A program made the position numbers and the translations under genes. From JBCCMA01 sp045107005 (GTDB lineage: Bacteria > Pseudomonadota > Gammaproteobacteria > Steroidobacterales > JBCCMA01), in assembly GCA_045107005.1 (NCBI GenBank), contig JBGCFP010000056.1, positions 1 through 64,000 of the forward strand: a DNA stretch of 64,000 nucleotides, in the 5' to 3' direction. Shown piece after piece: positions 15,517-23,642 of the stretch. The notes beneath the pieces were generated by a model that worked only from the letters and a program-made list of their open reading frames with translations, was not told the DNA's origin and did not search any database. How positions within the stretch are numbered: position 1 is the stretch's first letter; each line of letters opens with the position of its first letter.

Positions 15517-17928
15517 ATGCAGGATTATGAGAAGCTCGGCGCGTTTTACCTTGGCAAGCGCGTTGACGACGACGGCGACGCGCTTACCGATGATCTGGTT
15601 CTTTATGACGCGAAAGATCTGACCACGCACGCGGTCATCATCGGGATGACCGGCAGCGGCAAGACAGGTCTTGGCATTGGCTTGCTGGAAGAGGCGGTGA
15701 TGGATAACGTCCCCGTCATTGCCATCGATCCCAAAGGCGATTTGGGCAATCTGATGCTCACGTTTCCGAAACTGGACGCCGATTCCTTCGAGCCCTGGGT
15801 TGACGCGCAGGCGGCCACGACCGCCGGGCAGACGAGCCGTGAATTCGCCGCAGCGCAAGCACGCCTGTGGCAAGGGGGTCTCAAAAAGTGGGGCCAGGAC
15901 GGTGAGCGCATCAAACGCATGCGCAGCAAGGCCGATTTTTGTATCTACACGCCAGGCAGTTCGGCGGGAGCGCCGGTCAGCGTACTGCGATCGTTCGATG
16001 CGCCCGCGCAGGCGGTGCTGGACGACGCGGATATCTACCGCGACAAAGTGTCAGCCACGGCCACCGGAATCCTGAACCTGGTTGGCGTTGACGCCGATCC
16101 AATCACTAGCCGCGAACACATTCTTTTGTCGAACCTTCTTGATCACGCCTGGCGCGAAGGCAAGTCACTGGATCTGGGTGGGCTGATTGGTGCTATCCAG
16201 AGTCCGCCGATCAAACGCGTCGGTGTCATGGATCTCGATTCCTTCTTCCCGGCTAAAGATCGGTTTGCGCTGGCGATGCGTTTGAACAATCTGCTCGGTG
16301 CGCCGGGTTTTGATGCGTGGATGACCGGCGAGCCATTGAACACAGCGAGCTTGCTGCACACGCCCGAGGGCAAGCCGCGTGTGTCGATCATGTCGATCGC
16401 GCATTTGGACGATGCGCAGAGAATGTTCTTCGTCACGATGTTGCTGGCCGACATTGTGAGCTGGATGCGCGCCCAGCCGGGCACCGGCTCGCTGCGCGCC
16501 GTGCTCTACATGGACGAAATTTTCGGCTACATGCCGCCAACGGCAAATCCGCCGTCGAAAGTGCTGCTGTTAACGCTGCTCAAGCAAGCCCGTGCCTTTG
16601 GTCTTGGATTGGCGCTGTCCACGCAAAACCCGGTCGACCTGGACTACAAGGGTTTGTCTAACACCGGTACGTGGTTCATTGGCCGGCTCCAGACCGAGCG
16701 CGACAAGATGCGCGTCATGGAAGGGCTGGAGGGGGCCGCCGGTGGCGGTGAATTTGATCGCGGCCGGATGGAACGCGTACTGGCGGGCTTGGGCAAACGT
16801 CGTTTTCTGCTGCACAACGTGCACGAAGATGAAGACGTGGTCTTCAACACACGTTGGGCGATGTCGTATTTGCCCGGCCCACTGACGCGCGATCAGATTA
16901 AGCGCCTGATGGCGAACAAGTCCGGCGGCAAGGCAAAACCCGTCAAGTCGAAAGCGCCAGCCAAGGTGGCCAGGAAAAAACTGCTCGGACAACCGGTGGT
17001 CGAGCCTGGCGTCAAACAGTATTTCGTGGCGCCGCTTTTGCGCGGTGAGGGCGAACTGGTGTATCAGCCGCAAGCCATTGGCGCAGCGGATCTAACCTAC
17101 TCGAACGCGCGCTATGGTGTAGAGGAAAATCGCCAGCGCGTGGTCTCAACGCCGTTTGAGGCACCGCCAGTGGTGGTGGACTGGCTCGAATACAGCGAGC
17201 TTGGCGTGGCCTTGGACGATCTGGAAGCCCAACCACTGGACGACGCCGGGTTTTTGGAGCTGCGCGTTGAGGCCACTAAAACCAGGAGTTTTACCAAGTG
17301 GGAAAAACTGTTCAAGCGCTGGCTGCGGAATGAAAACACGCTGAACCTGTATCGATCGAAGGCGTTCAAGCTGATTTCGACAGCGGGTGAGACCGAAGGT
17401 GACTTTCGCGTTCGTCTGCAGATGCTGGCCACTGAGCAACGCGACGTCAAAATCGCCGCGCTGCGCAAAAAATACGCGACCAAGGTTGCGACGCTCGAAG
17501 AGCGCCTGCGCAAAGCGAATCAAACGTTGGAGAAAGAGCAGGAGCAAGCCAAACGCAAGAAAATGGATTCACTGCTCGGTGCCGGCAGCGCGATTCTCGG
17601 CGTCTTGCTGGGTCGCAAGAAACTGAGCAGCACGTCGGCCAACAAAGTGCGCCAGGCCGTGGCCGGTTTTGGCAGCTCGCGCAAGGAAGCCGGTGATGTC
17701 ACGCGCGCCATGGAAACGATCAAGGCTGTGAAGCAGACCCTCGAGGAAACCGCGGCAAAGATGCAGGCGGATATCGACGTGCTCGAAGAGAAGTTCGACG
17801 CGAGCGACGACGAGCTGACGACGCTCGCGATCAAGCCCAAATCGACGGATTTGTTTATCCATCTGGTTGGCGTCGTGTGGCTGCCGTTTTATCGAGATGC
17901 GAAGGGTGCGTTGACGTCAGCTCGTTGA
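15517..17928 (+). CDS. HerA-like DUF853 ATPase
   Basis: 803 residues from ATG 15517 (a TTG at 15496 is possible). Walker A is GMTGSGKTGLGIGLLEEAV (about residue 43), followed by VIAIDPKGDLGNLMLTFP. An acidic Walker B region (VLYMDEIFGYMPP, about 328) is followed by TLLKQARAFGLGLALSTQNPVDLDYKGLSNTGTWFIGRLQTERDK, characteristic of HerA/DUF853 ATPases. The last 200 residues form a charged coiled coil. It is longer than short DUF853 proteins because of this tail. Its stop lies inside a perfect inverted repeat shared with the convergent pspF. Confidence 0.82.
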   Translation: MQDYEKLGAFYLGKRVDDDGDALTDDLVLYDAKDLTTHAVIIGMTGSGKTGLGIGLLEEAVMDNVPVIAIDPKGDLGNLMLTFPKLDADSFEPWVDAQAATTAGQTSREFAAAQARLWQGGLKKWGQDGERIKRMRSKADFCIYTPGSSAGAPVSVLRSFDAPAQAVLDDADIYRDKVSATATGILNLVGVDADPITSREHILLSNLLDHAWREGKSLDLGGLIGAIQSPPIKRVGVMDLDSFFPAKDRFALAMRLNNLLGAPGFDAWMTGEPLNTASLLHTPEGKPRVSIMSIAHLDDAQRMFFVTMLLADIVSWMRAQPGTGSLRAVLYMDEIFGYMPPTANPPSKVLLLTLLKQARAFGLGLALSTQNPVDLDYKGLSNTGTWFIGRLQTERDKMRVMEGLEGAAGGGEFDRGRMERVLAGLGKRRFLLHNVHEDEDVVFNTRWAMSYLPGPLTRDQIKRLMANKSGGKAKPVKSKAPAKVARKKLLGQPVVEPGVKQYFVAPLLRGEGELVYQPQAIGAADLTYSNARYGVEENRQRVVSTPFEAPPVVVDWLEYSELGVALDDLEAQPLDDAGFLELRVEATKTRSFTKWEKLFKRWLRNENTLNLYRSKAFKLISTAGETEGDFRVRLQMLATEQRDVKIAALRKKYATKVATLEERLRKANQTLEKEQEQAKRKKMDSLLGAGSAILGVLLGRKKLSSTSANKVRQAVAGFGSSRKEAGDVTRAMETIKAVKQTLEETAAKMQADIDVLEEKFDASDDELTTLAIKPKSTDLFIHLVGVVWLPFYRDAKGALTSAR

Positions 17929-17940
17929 CGTCAACGCACC
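17905..17940. terminator. Perfect 15-bp inverted repeat between convergent genes
   Basis: Arms 17905-17919 (GGTGCGTTGACGTCA) and 17926-17940 are perfect reverse complements around a 6-base loop; the first stop of the HerA-like gene is within it. Each arm contains the palindrome TGACGTCA. No T-run follows on either strand, so it is either a bidirectional barrier/mRNA end-protector or a paired operator. The hairpin itself is certain, its function is not. Confidence 0.55.
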
Positions 17941-17944
17941 AGGT

Positions 17945-18982
17945 CTATGACTGCCGACCAAATTCGTCGGCGAGGCCGTGCTTGCGCGCCAGGTTGCGAA
18001 ACTGGTGATAGCTTAGTCCCACGAGTTCGGCCGCTTTTTTCTGGTGATGGCGGGTGGCGCTCATTGCCGCTCGCAATCGTCGGGTCTCCAGTTTCGCGAC
18101 GTCTTCTTTGAGGTCGCACGGCAGTGCTGTTGCAGTGGGTTGCGGCACTGCCGGCGTCTCAGGCTCGCCCTTCGTGATACCAGGGGCGGTCGGCAGCGGG
18201 TAGGCCGACTCGAACGGATTAATGATAAGTGTGTCGAGCTCGTCTTCGGGATCGTCCATGCGATAGACCGATCGCTCGACGGCGTTTTTCAGCTCCCGAA
18301 CGTTGCCGGGCCACGGGTAACGCAGCATCTGATCTTGCACGGTCTCGCTAAACCCGGGGAAAAAGGCGCGACCCAGTTCGGCCGTGACGTTCACAGCGAA
18401 GTGTTGGGCGAGTACTGGAATATCGGTAAATCGAGCACGCAGCGGCGGTACGGTCACCACGTCGAATGCGAGGCGGTCGAGTAAATCCGGGCGAAACTCG
18501 CCGCGCGCCGCGAGCGCCGGCAGATCAGCATTGGTAGCACCAACGATGCGCACGTCCACCTGCAGCGTGGTGTCGCCACCAACGCGTTCAAACTCCCCGT
18601 ATTCCACGACGCGCAGCAGTTTCTCCTGCATACGCGGCGGGATGGTGCCGAGCTCGTCGAGAATTAGCGTTCCCTGGTCGGCCATTTCAAAGCGGCCGAT
18701 GTGACGCTTGGTCGCTCCGGTGAACGCCCCGGCTTCGTGGCCGAACAGTTCGGATTCGAGCAGCGACTCGGTCAACGCCGAGCAGTTGAGCTTGACCAGC
18801 GGCTGGTCCCAGCGTGGCGACAGATAGTGCAGCCTTGCGGCAATCAACTCTTTGCCGGTACCGCGCTCGCCGATCACCAACACCGGTTTCGGGATGGCGG
18901 CGGCGCGAGAGACCTGTTCGAGGGTGGCGAGGAAGCGCGGTGCCTCGCCAACAATGGGAATATTGCCTGTGGTGGTAACCAT
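17945..18982 (-). CDS. pspF: Sigma-54 activator PspF
   Basis: 345 residues, no receiver domain. The AAA+ enhancer-binding core occupies about 5-240: Walker A GERGTGKE, the sigma-54 contact loop GAFTGA, Walker B LILDELG, NPF/R-finger region RPDLLDRLAFDVVTVPPLR and WPGNVRELKNAVERSVYR. A Fis-type helix-turn-helix ends the protein (KKAAELVGLSYHQFRNLARKHGL). It is divergent from pspA with a sigma-54 promoter between them, the classical psp arrangement. Known role: drives psp transcription unless held by PspA. Confidence 0.93.
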   Translation of the reverse strand: MVTTTGNIPIVGEAPRFLATLEQVSRAAAIPKPVLVIGERGTGKELIAARLHYLSPRWDQPLVKLNCSALTESLLESELFGHEAGAFTGATKRHIGRFEMADQGTLILDELGTIPPRMQEKLLRVVEYGEFERVGGDTTLQVDVRIVGATNADLPALAARGEFRPDLLDRLAFDVVTVPPLRARFTDIPVLAQHFAVNVTAELGRAFFPGFSETVQDQMLRYPWPGNVRELKNAVERSVYRMDDPEDELDTLIINPFESAYPLPTAPGITKGEPETPAVPQPTATALPCDLKEDVAKLETRRLRAAMSATRHHQKKAAELVGLSYHQFRNLARKHGLADEFGRQS

Positions 18983-19118
18983 GAGTGATAAAATACACTA
19001 AGAAATGATGTAAAAGAACAAATAGTGGTAATAATATTGACTATTGCTGCGTCACAAATTATGACGAAAATATCGAGAATACGATTAAAAACAAGAAGTT
19101 AAGGATTTTTAGCGATGT
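18983..19118. promoter_or_regulatory. AT-rich psp upstream activating region
   Basis: The pspF-pspA intergenic region is sharply AT-rich compared with its surroundings, as expected for PspF upstream sites and IHF bending sites that serve the sigma-54 promoter at 19119. Individual boxes cannot be placed with confidence. The pspF promoter should also be here. Confidence 0.5.
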
Positions 19119-19134
19119 TGGCACGCTACATGCT
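19119..19134 (+). promoter_or_regulatory. Sigma-54 promoter of the psp operon
   Basis: TGGCACG-CTAC-ATGCT fits the -24/-12 consensus TGGCACG-N4-TTGCW with one mismatch, and has the required GG-to-GC spacing. Transcription should start near 19145, 29 bases before the pspA ATG. Confidence 0.85.
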
Positions 19135-19173
19135 TTATCTACCCTGACCATCCATTTTTATGAGGCTTAGAGC

Positions 19174-19848
19174 ATGGGCATTTTTTCTCGCTTTACCGAC
19201 ATCGTGAATTCGAACATCAACGCCATTCTGGATAAGGCAGAGGACCCGGAGAAGCTGGTCCGCCTGATGATCCAGGAAATGGAAGACACGCTCGTCGAAG
19301 TGCGCACCGCTGCCGCTCGGTCGATCGCTGACAAGAAGCATCTCAACCGCAAGCTCGATCAGCTTGAGCGCGAGGAACGCGAGTGGCACAACAAGGCCGA
19401 GCTTGCGATCGCAAAAGGCCGTGACGATTTGGCCAAAGCGGCGCTGGCCGAGAAGTCGCGAGCTACCGAATCGGTGGAAGCGATGAAAGGACAGTATCAG
19501 CACATTGACGACGGCTTGACCAAACTCAACGACGACATTACGCGTCTTGAAGAGAAACTGGCTGACGCCAAAACGCGTCAAAAAGCGCTGATCATGCGTC
19601 ACCAGACGGCATCGTCACGATTGAATGTGCGCAAGCAGATTCACGAGAACAAGATCGACGACGCGCTGGTTCGCTTCGAACAGTTCGAACGCAAGATGGA
19701 GGGCATGGAAGGCCGCATCGAATCGTACGACCTTGGCGCAAAGAAAGATCTGCGCCGCGAATTCCAGGATTTGGAATCGGAGGAATCGATCGAGCAGGAA
19801 CTGGCAAACCTGAAGAAAAAGATGGCAGGTGGCGGCGACGCCTCATAA
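19174..19848 (+). CDS. pspA: Phage shock protein A
   Basis: 224 residues, the usual length. It begins MGIFSRFTDIVNSNINAILDKAEDPEKLVRLMIQEMED, the amphipathic helix and first helix of the PspA/IM30 family, then continues as one long coiled coil. It binds stressed inner membrane and inhibits PspF. A GAGG ribosome site (19162-19165) precedes the ATG. First gene of the psp operon, 29 bases after the predicted sigma-54 transcription start. Confidence 0.95.
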   Translation: MGIFSRFTDIVNSNINAILDKAEDPEKLVRLMIQEMEDTLVEVRTAAARSIADKKHLNRKLDQLEREEREWHNKAELAIAKGRDDLAKAALAEKSRATESVEAMKGQYQHIDDGLTKLNDDITRLEEKLADAKTRQKALIMRHQTASSRLNVRKQIHENKIDDALVRFEQFERKMEGMEGRIESYDLGAKKDLRREFQDLESEESIEQELANLKKKMAGGGDAS

Positions 19849-19908
19849 AGCGCGACGCCGCAGCTTGCAATCTTGTGTAACGAACTGGCTTGAAGGACGA
19901 CTGATCTA

Positions 19909-20127
19909 ATGAATGAAGTGTTTGGCATCCTGTTTATGGTGATCGTTCTCCCCCTGGTCATTGTCCTGCACTACACGACTAAGTGGAAAACCGCCAAAGG
20001 GCTTTCCAACGAAGACGAAAAAATGCTGGAAGACTTGTGGGAAAGCGCACAGAAAATGGAGAGTCGAATCAACGCACTTGAGACGATTCTGGATAACGAA
20101 GTAGCAGACTGGAGGAAAAGAACATGA
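19909..20127 (+). CDS. pspB: Phage shock protein B
   Basis: 72 residues: one N-terminal membrane helix (ILFMVIVLPLVIVLHYTTKWK) and a C-terminal coiled coil (LEDLWESAQKMESRINALETILDNEVADWRKR), the standard PspB plan. It works with PspC at the inner membrane to sense envelope stress. The stop overlaps the pspC start (ATGA, 20124-20127). Confidence 0.9.
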   Translation: MNEVFGILFMVIVLPLVIVLHYTTKWKTAKGLSNEDEKMLEDLWESAQKMESRINALETILDNEVADWRKRT

Positions 20128-20381
20128 GCGGCCACCAACATGGCAACGGTCTTTATAAAGACACCGAAGAAGGCATTTTGATGGGCGTCTGCGCCGGCAT
20201 CGCCAACTACTTTAACTTCAGCCGTAACGGCGTTCGTTTAATCGTAGTCTTGAGCCTTCTGTTCATGTTTTGGCCGACGGTCGTCGCTTACACGGTGGCC
20301 GGGCTGGTACTGCGCCATCGGCCACTGTGCTACTGCGGACGCGATGAACGAGGTTTTTGGCGGCAGAATTCACCTCGCTAA
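20124..20381 (+). CDS. pspC: PspC-domain protein, short
   Basis: 85 residues. Contains the PspC core: LYKDTEEGILMGVCAGIANYFNFSRNGVRLIVVLSLLFMFWPTVVAYTVAGLVL. It is much shorter than E. coli PspC (about 119 residues), lacking most of the C-terminal domain; it ends in a Cys-containing, Trp-containing tail. The start overlaps pspB. Confidence 0.85.
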   Translation: MSGHQHGNGLYKDTEEGILMGVCAGIANYFNFSRNGVRLIVVLSLLFMFWPTVVAYTVAGLVLRHRPLCYCGRDERGFWRQNSPR

Positions 20382-20422
20382 GCGTTCGCCCAGTTTGATT
20401 TTTCACTCGCCAGGAGAGTGTT

Positions 20423-20845
20423 GTGCACGACGATTACAATCAATTTGATCCACGCCGGATGTACCGGGATACCAGCAAAGGCGTCGTCGCTGGAGTGGTG
20501 GCGGGCTTGGCCAGGCATTTTGGCTTCGCCCTTGGACCAACGCGACTGTTGGTGTTCATTGCCTGCTTGATGACCATGCCATTGGGACTCATCATATACG
20601 TGGCGGCAGCGGTTCTGCTCAAGCCAATGCCGAGCGAGACCTACAAGTCGTCGCAAGAGGAAGTGTTCTGGCGCCAGATTCGCAAGTCGCCCAAAGCGAC
20701 TTTTTCGAACGTACGCTTTCGCTTACGCCAGATTGACCAGAGCCTGCAGCGTATGGAACGCTACGTCACGTCGCCGCGATTTACTCTCGACCGCGACTTC
20801 CAGGATCTCGAGCGCGATAATGATCGCGACCGTCCGACAACCTAG
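20423..20845 (+). CDS. Second PspC-domain protein
   Basis: 140 residues from GTG 20423, which is placed 6 bases after an AGGAG site. The PspC core is repeated (MYRDTSKGVVAGVVAGLARHFGFALGPTRLLVFIACLMTMPLGLIIYVAAAVLLKP). The longer C-terminus contains a SNVRFRLRQIDQSLQRMERYVTS helix similar to the PspC C-terminal part. It may supply the cytoplasmic half missing from the first PspC. Confidence 0.8.
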   Translation: MHDDYNQFDPRRMYRDTSKGVVAGVVAGLARHFGFALGPTRLLVFIACLMTMPLGLIIYVAAAVLLKPMPSETYKSSQEEVFWRQIRKSPKATFSNVRFRLRQIDQSLQRMERYVTSPRFTLDRDFQDLERDNDRDRPTT

Positions 20846-20859
20846 ACTAAGGGGTACTC

Positions 20860-21081
20860 ATGGCCGATCCGTTTAAAATGGTAATTTTCATCGTCCTGAT
20901 TGGTGGGATTGTGCAGATTGCTAAATACATCCGCGATGATCGTGAGCGCCTGCGGGCCGCACGGGAGCCGGACGAGGGCACGACACGACAGATCGTGGCA
21001 CTCGAAGAGCGCATCAAAGTGCTCGAGGCGATTGTTACGGATGATCGAACTCAGCTTCGTCGGGAGATCGACAGTTTGTAG
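20860..21081 (+). CDS. PspB-like small membrane protein
   Basis: 73 residues with an N-terminal membrane helix (FKMVIFIVLIGGIVQIAKYI) and a C-terminal coiled coil (RQIVALEERIKVLEAIVTDD) that resembles the PspB tail. It closes the psp operon and overlaps the start of the nuclease gene. I infer a diverged pspB copy; the alternative is an unrelated small membrane protein such as PspD. Confidence 0.65.
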   Translation: MADPFKMVIFIVLIGGIVQIAKYIRDDRERLRAAREPDEGTTRQIVALEERIKVLEAIVTDDRTQLRREIDSL

Positions 21082-21583
21082 TTTCCGGGCACCAACGTAT
21101 GTTTTGGTCTTCATCGCCGCGCTCTGCGCGGCGTTGTCGTTTGGTGGGTGCGCCGATCCACGCGCGCCTGCGGGCGATAGCAGTCCGGTCACGCTGGTCA
21201 AAGTGCGCGACGGGGATTCGCTGGTGGTACGCATGAATGGGCAGCCGCTGGAAGTCAGGCTGCACGGCATTGATGCGCCGGAGCGAGGGCAGCCCTACGG
21301 CGACGCCTCGCGCAAAGGCTTGGTGAATTTGGTGAACGACAAGACTCTGCTGATGGAGCGCCGCACCGTTGATCGCTACGACCGCCACGTCGCGCTGATC
21401 ACGGTGGCGGGTTCGACCACCAGCGTCAATCAGCAAATGCTCGAGCGCGGCCACGCCTGGCACTACGTTCGCTACGATCAGAATCCTGCGTGGGCGCGGT
21501 CGCACAGTGCGGCCAAAAGCGCGAAAAAGGGGCTGTGGAGCAACCCCAAGCCGATTGCGCCGTGGGAATGGCGCCAACGTTAA
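21041..21583 (+). CDS. Secreted thermonuclease-like (SNase) protein
   Basis: 180 residues from ATG 21041, overlapping the end of the PspB-like gene by 41 bases. A hydrophobic export segment (VLVFIAALCAALSFGGC) has a weak lipobox ending in GGC. The body is the staphylococcal nuclease-like fold: VKVRDGDSLVV, EVRLHGIDAPERGQPYGDAS, RTVDRYDRHVALI and NQQMLERGHAWHYVRY. The catalytic pattern (Asp/Arg/Glu of the family) looks intact. It probably degrades nucleic acid outside the cytoplasm. Confidence 0.82.
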   Translation: MIELSFVGRSTVCSFRAPTYVLVFIAALCAALSFGGCADPRAPAGDSSPVTLVKVRDGDSLVVRMNGQPLEVRLHGIDAPERGQPYGDASRKGLVNLVNDKTLLMERRTVDRYDRHVALITVAGSTTSVNQQMLERGHAWHYVRYDQNPAWARSHSAAKSAKKGLWSNPKPIAPWEWRQR

Positions 21584-21698
21584 CCCCACTCGGGTGCGCC
21601 AGACGTTAACCCATGTGAGAGCAGTTCAGTGTCGATTCAGCCGACCTTGGGCATGCTTAATCCCGAGCGCAGATACGGCGCGATGCACGGAGAATCAC

Positions 21699-22553
21699 AT
21701 GCGTAACCCTATTTTTCTTTTTACTCTGCTGACCTTGCTCATTGCGCGGTCCGCGGTTGCCTATCCGGATGCCAACGGTCTGATTGACGTCAGCATTGTC
21801 GATCAGCGCGGCCAGTCTTTCCGCGAATATCCCGCGGATGTTCGTCACGCGCGTGATGAGTCCCGCGCGTACCTGATGGCCGAGCCCGGCGCACGTTATG
21901 CCGTCCGTGTGGCGAATCGCAGCGGTGAGCGCGTTGGTCTGGTGATCGCCATTGACGGTCGCAATATAGTGTCCGGGAAGAAGTCAAAGCTCCGTCACAA
22001 CGAGCGTATGTACGTGCTTGGGCCTTATCAGACTGCGACTTACCGTGGGTGGCGCACGGGCCGGGACCGGGTCAATGAATTCTATTTTACCTCGGATCTC
22101 GATTCCTACGCCGGTGCCTTTGGCGACTACAGCGCGATGGGCGTGGTTGCCGTCGCTGCATTTCGTGATCGCTACGTCCCCGAGCCTTACTACCGCGGTC
22201 ATCATGATCAAGCGGTGCCTGAGCGTCGCCGCAGCGACAACAGTGCGGGCGCCGCACGGGGCAAGGCGGAATCCGAATCGGCACCGGGTACCGGCTTTGG
22301 TGACGAACGCTATGCGCCGTCCCGTCGCGTGGAGTTTGATGCCAGGCGCCAGTCGGCCAGTCAAGTGTTTCTCAAATACGAATGGCGCGACACGTTGTGC
22401 CGGATGGGCGTTGCGCGTTGTCACGCGAACAACAATCGGTTCTGGCCGGAGCGCGGAGTAAAACGACGTCATGCCCAACGCGGTTACGCGGCTTACCCGC
22501 CTGGATACCGTCACCGCGAGACATCGGCTTACGCCTTGCGCTACCGTCAGTGA
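21699..22553 (+). CDS. Exported protein of unknown function
   Basis: 284 residues from ATG 21699, preceded by GGAG. A clear signal peptide (MRNPIFLFTLLTLLIARSAVA) precedes a beta-rich region (about 22-150: VSIVDQRGQSF, YAVRVANRSGERVGLVIAIDGRNI, VLGPYQTATYRGW, RVNEFYFTSDLDSYAGAFGD). An Arg/Tyr-rich low-complexity C-terminus follows. No named family is certain. The frame is open upstream, but that extension is not signal-like. A hairpin terminator follows. Confidence 0.7.
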   Translation: MRNPIFLFTLLTLLIARSAVAYPDANGLIDVSIVDQRGQSFREYPADVRHARDESRAYLMAEPGARYAVRVANRSGERVGLVIAIDGRNIVSGKKSKLRHNERMYVLGPYQTATYRGWRTGRDRVNEFYFTSDLDSYAGAFGDYSAMGVVAVAAFRDRYVPEPYYRGHHDQAVPERRRSDNSAGAARGKAESESAPGTGFGDERYAPSRRVEFDARRQSASQVFLKYEWRDTLCRMGVARCHANNNRFWPERGVKRRHAQRGYAAYPPGYRHRETSAYALRYRQ

Positions 22554-22577
22554 ATGAAAGACGGATTTTGATAAGCG

Positions 22578-22611
22578 GGCTGGCGGTACTTGAGTGCCGC
22601 CAGCCTTGTTT
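22578..22611 (+). terminator. Rho-independent terminator
   Basis: GGCTGGCGGTACT (22578-22590) pairs with AGTGCCGCCAGCC (22593-22605), with one G-T pair, followed by TTGTTT. It lies just after the exported protein gene and between convergent genes. Confidence 0.8.
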
Positions 22612-22667
22612 CGACCGTTTGAACTTCGCGCGTGGTGGAGCGGCGAGCTGGCCTTGCGCCGCTCTGG

Positions 22668-23528
22668 TTATGCGGCGTTTGCGGCCAGAGCGACCTGGTT
22701 AAAACCGTTGGCTTGAGCATGTTGCAACGCTTTCTCAGCGCGGGCGACCACTTCGCTGCGATCGTGCACCCGCGTGGGCGGGACGGTTGTCAATCCAACA
22801 CTGATCGTGACGCGGTCTGCCGCGTCAGATCCGACAAACGGGATGCACAAATCGTAAACGGCACGACGCAGTTTCTCGGCGAAGCGCTCGCCGGTCCGCT
22901 GGTCCGACTCGGGCAGAATCACCGCGAAGCGTGACGGACCGACTCGCGCGACCATGTCGCCGGCGCGTCGAAACGTGTCGCTGACGCCAGTTGCCACCGT
23001 CTGCAAAACGAAGTCGCTGCGGTCTTCGCCGTGAATATCAATGTAATCGGGGAAAAAGTCGAGCTCGCCGAACAGTAGCGTGAGAGGTCGCCGCTGACGC
23101 ACCGAACGTTTGATTTCTTCGCCGAGCGTTTCGGTAAAGTGCTGCAGGTTGGCAATGCCGGTGTGGCCGTCAATGCGCGCGACGCGTTCAACCTGTGCGC
23201 GCAAAGCGACGAGCATTTCGCTGGTTTGCTGGCGCTGTTCTTCAATTTCGGTAACCGCCTGCTCCTTGCTTTCGATGGTGCGCTCAAGTTCGCCTCGGGT
23301 GACCTGCAGTTGGCCGACGGTGCGTTCGCTCTGGGCGAATCGTTCCTGGAGATCGGTGTGAGCGTCGACCAATTCCTGGCGTTCGAGCCAGAATTTGGTG
23401 ACCAGCGCCAGGCAGATCAGCGCCACGGCGCCTGACCCGATGACCGGGCCGGTAAGCAGGGACGTCGTCGCCGCGTGAGCGGGCGCGCTCAGTGCCAGGC
23501 TGACGAGTAGATAAAGGCTGCGCATCAT
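22668..23528 (-). CDS. Degenerate GGDEF-domain protein
   Basis: 286 residues. Signal/membrane segments at about 1-20 and 28-48, a coiled coil (about 50-115) and a GGDEF-like domain (about 118-286). The active-site turn reads VGPSRFAVIL instead of GG[DE]EF, and metal-site residues in FGELDFFPDYI are partly changed. Catalysis as a diguanylate cyclase is therefore unlikely; a sensory or binding role is possible. It converges on the exported protein gene. Confidence 0.8.
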   Translation of the reverse strand: MMRSLYLLVSLALSAPAHAATTSLLTGPVIGSGAVALICLALVTKFWLERQELVDAHTDLQERFAQSERTVGQLQVTRGELERTIESKEQAVTEIEEQRQQTSEMLVALRAQVERVARIDGHTGIANLQHFTETLGEEIKRSVRQRRPLTLLFGELDFFPDYIDIHGEDRSDFVLQTVATGVSDTFRRAGDMVARVGPSRFAVILPESDQRTGERFAEKLRRAVYDLCIPFVGSDAADRVTISVGLTTVPPTRVHDRSEVVARAEKALQHAQANGFNQVALAANAA

Positions 23529-23642
23529 AGTGTCTCTTTGATTGGGACTTCCAGACCAAGAGCGTAGCGCAGGCCATTGTTGTAAAAAGAGAACTACTTC
23601 AAAGTTCCGAGCCCTGACGAGTTTCTTGCCCGGGGTCTTTGA

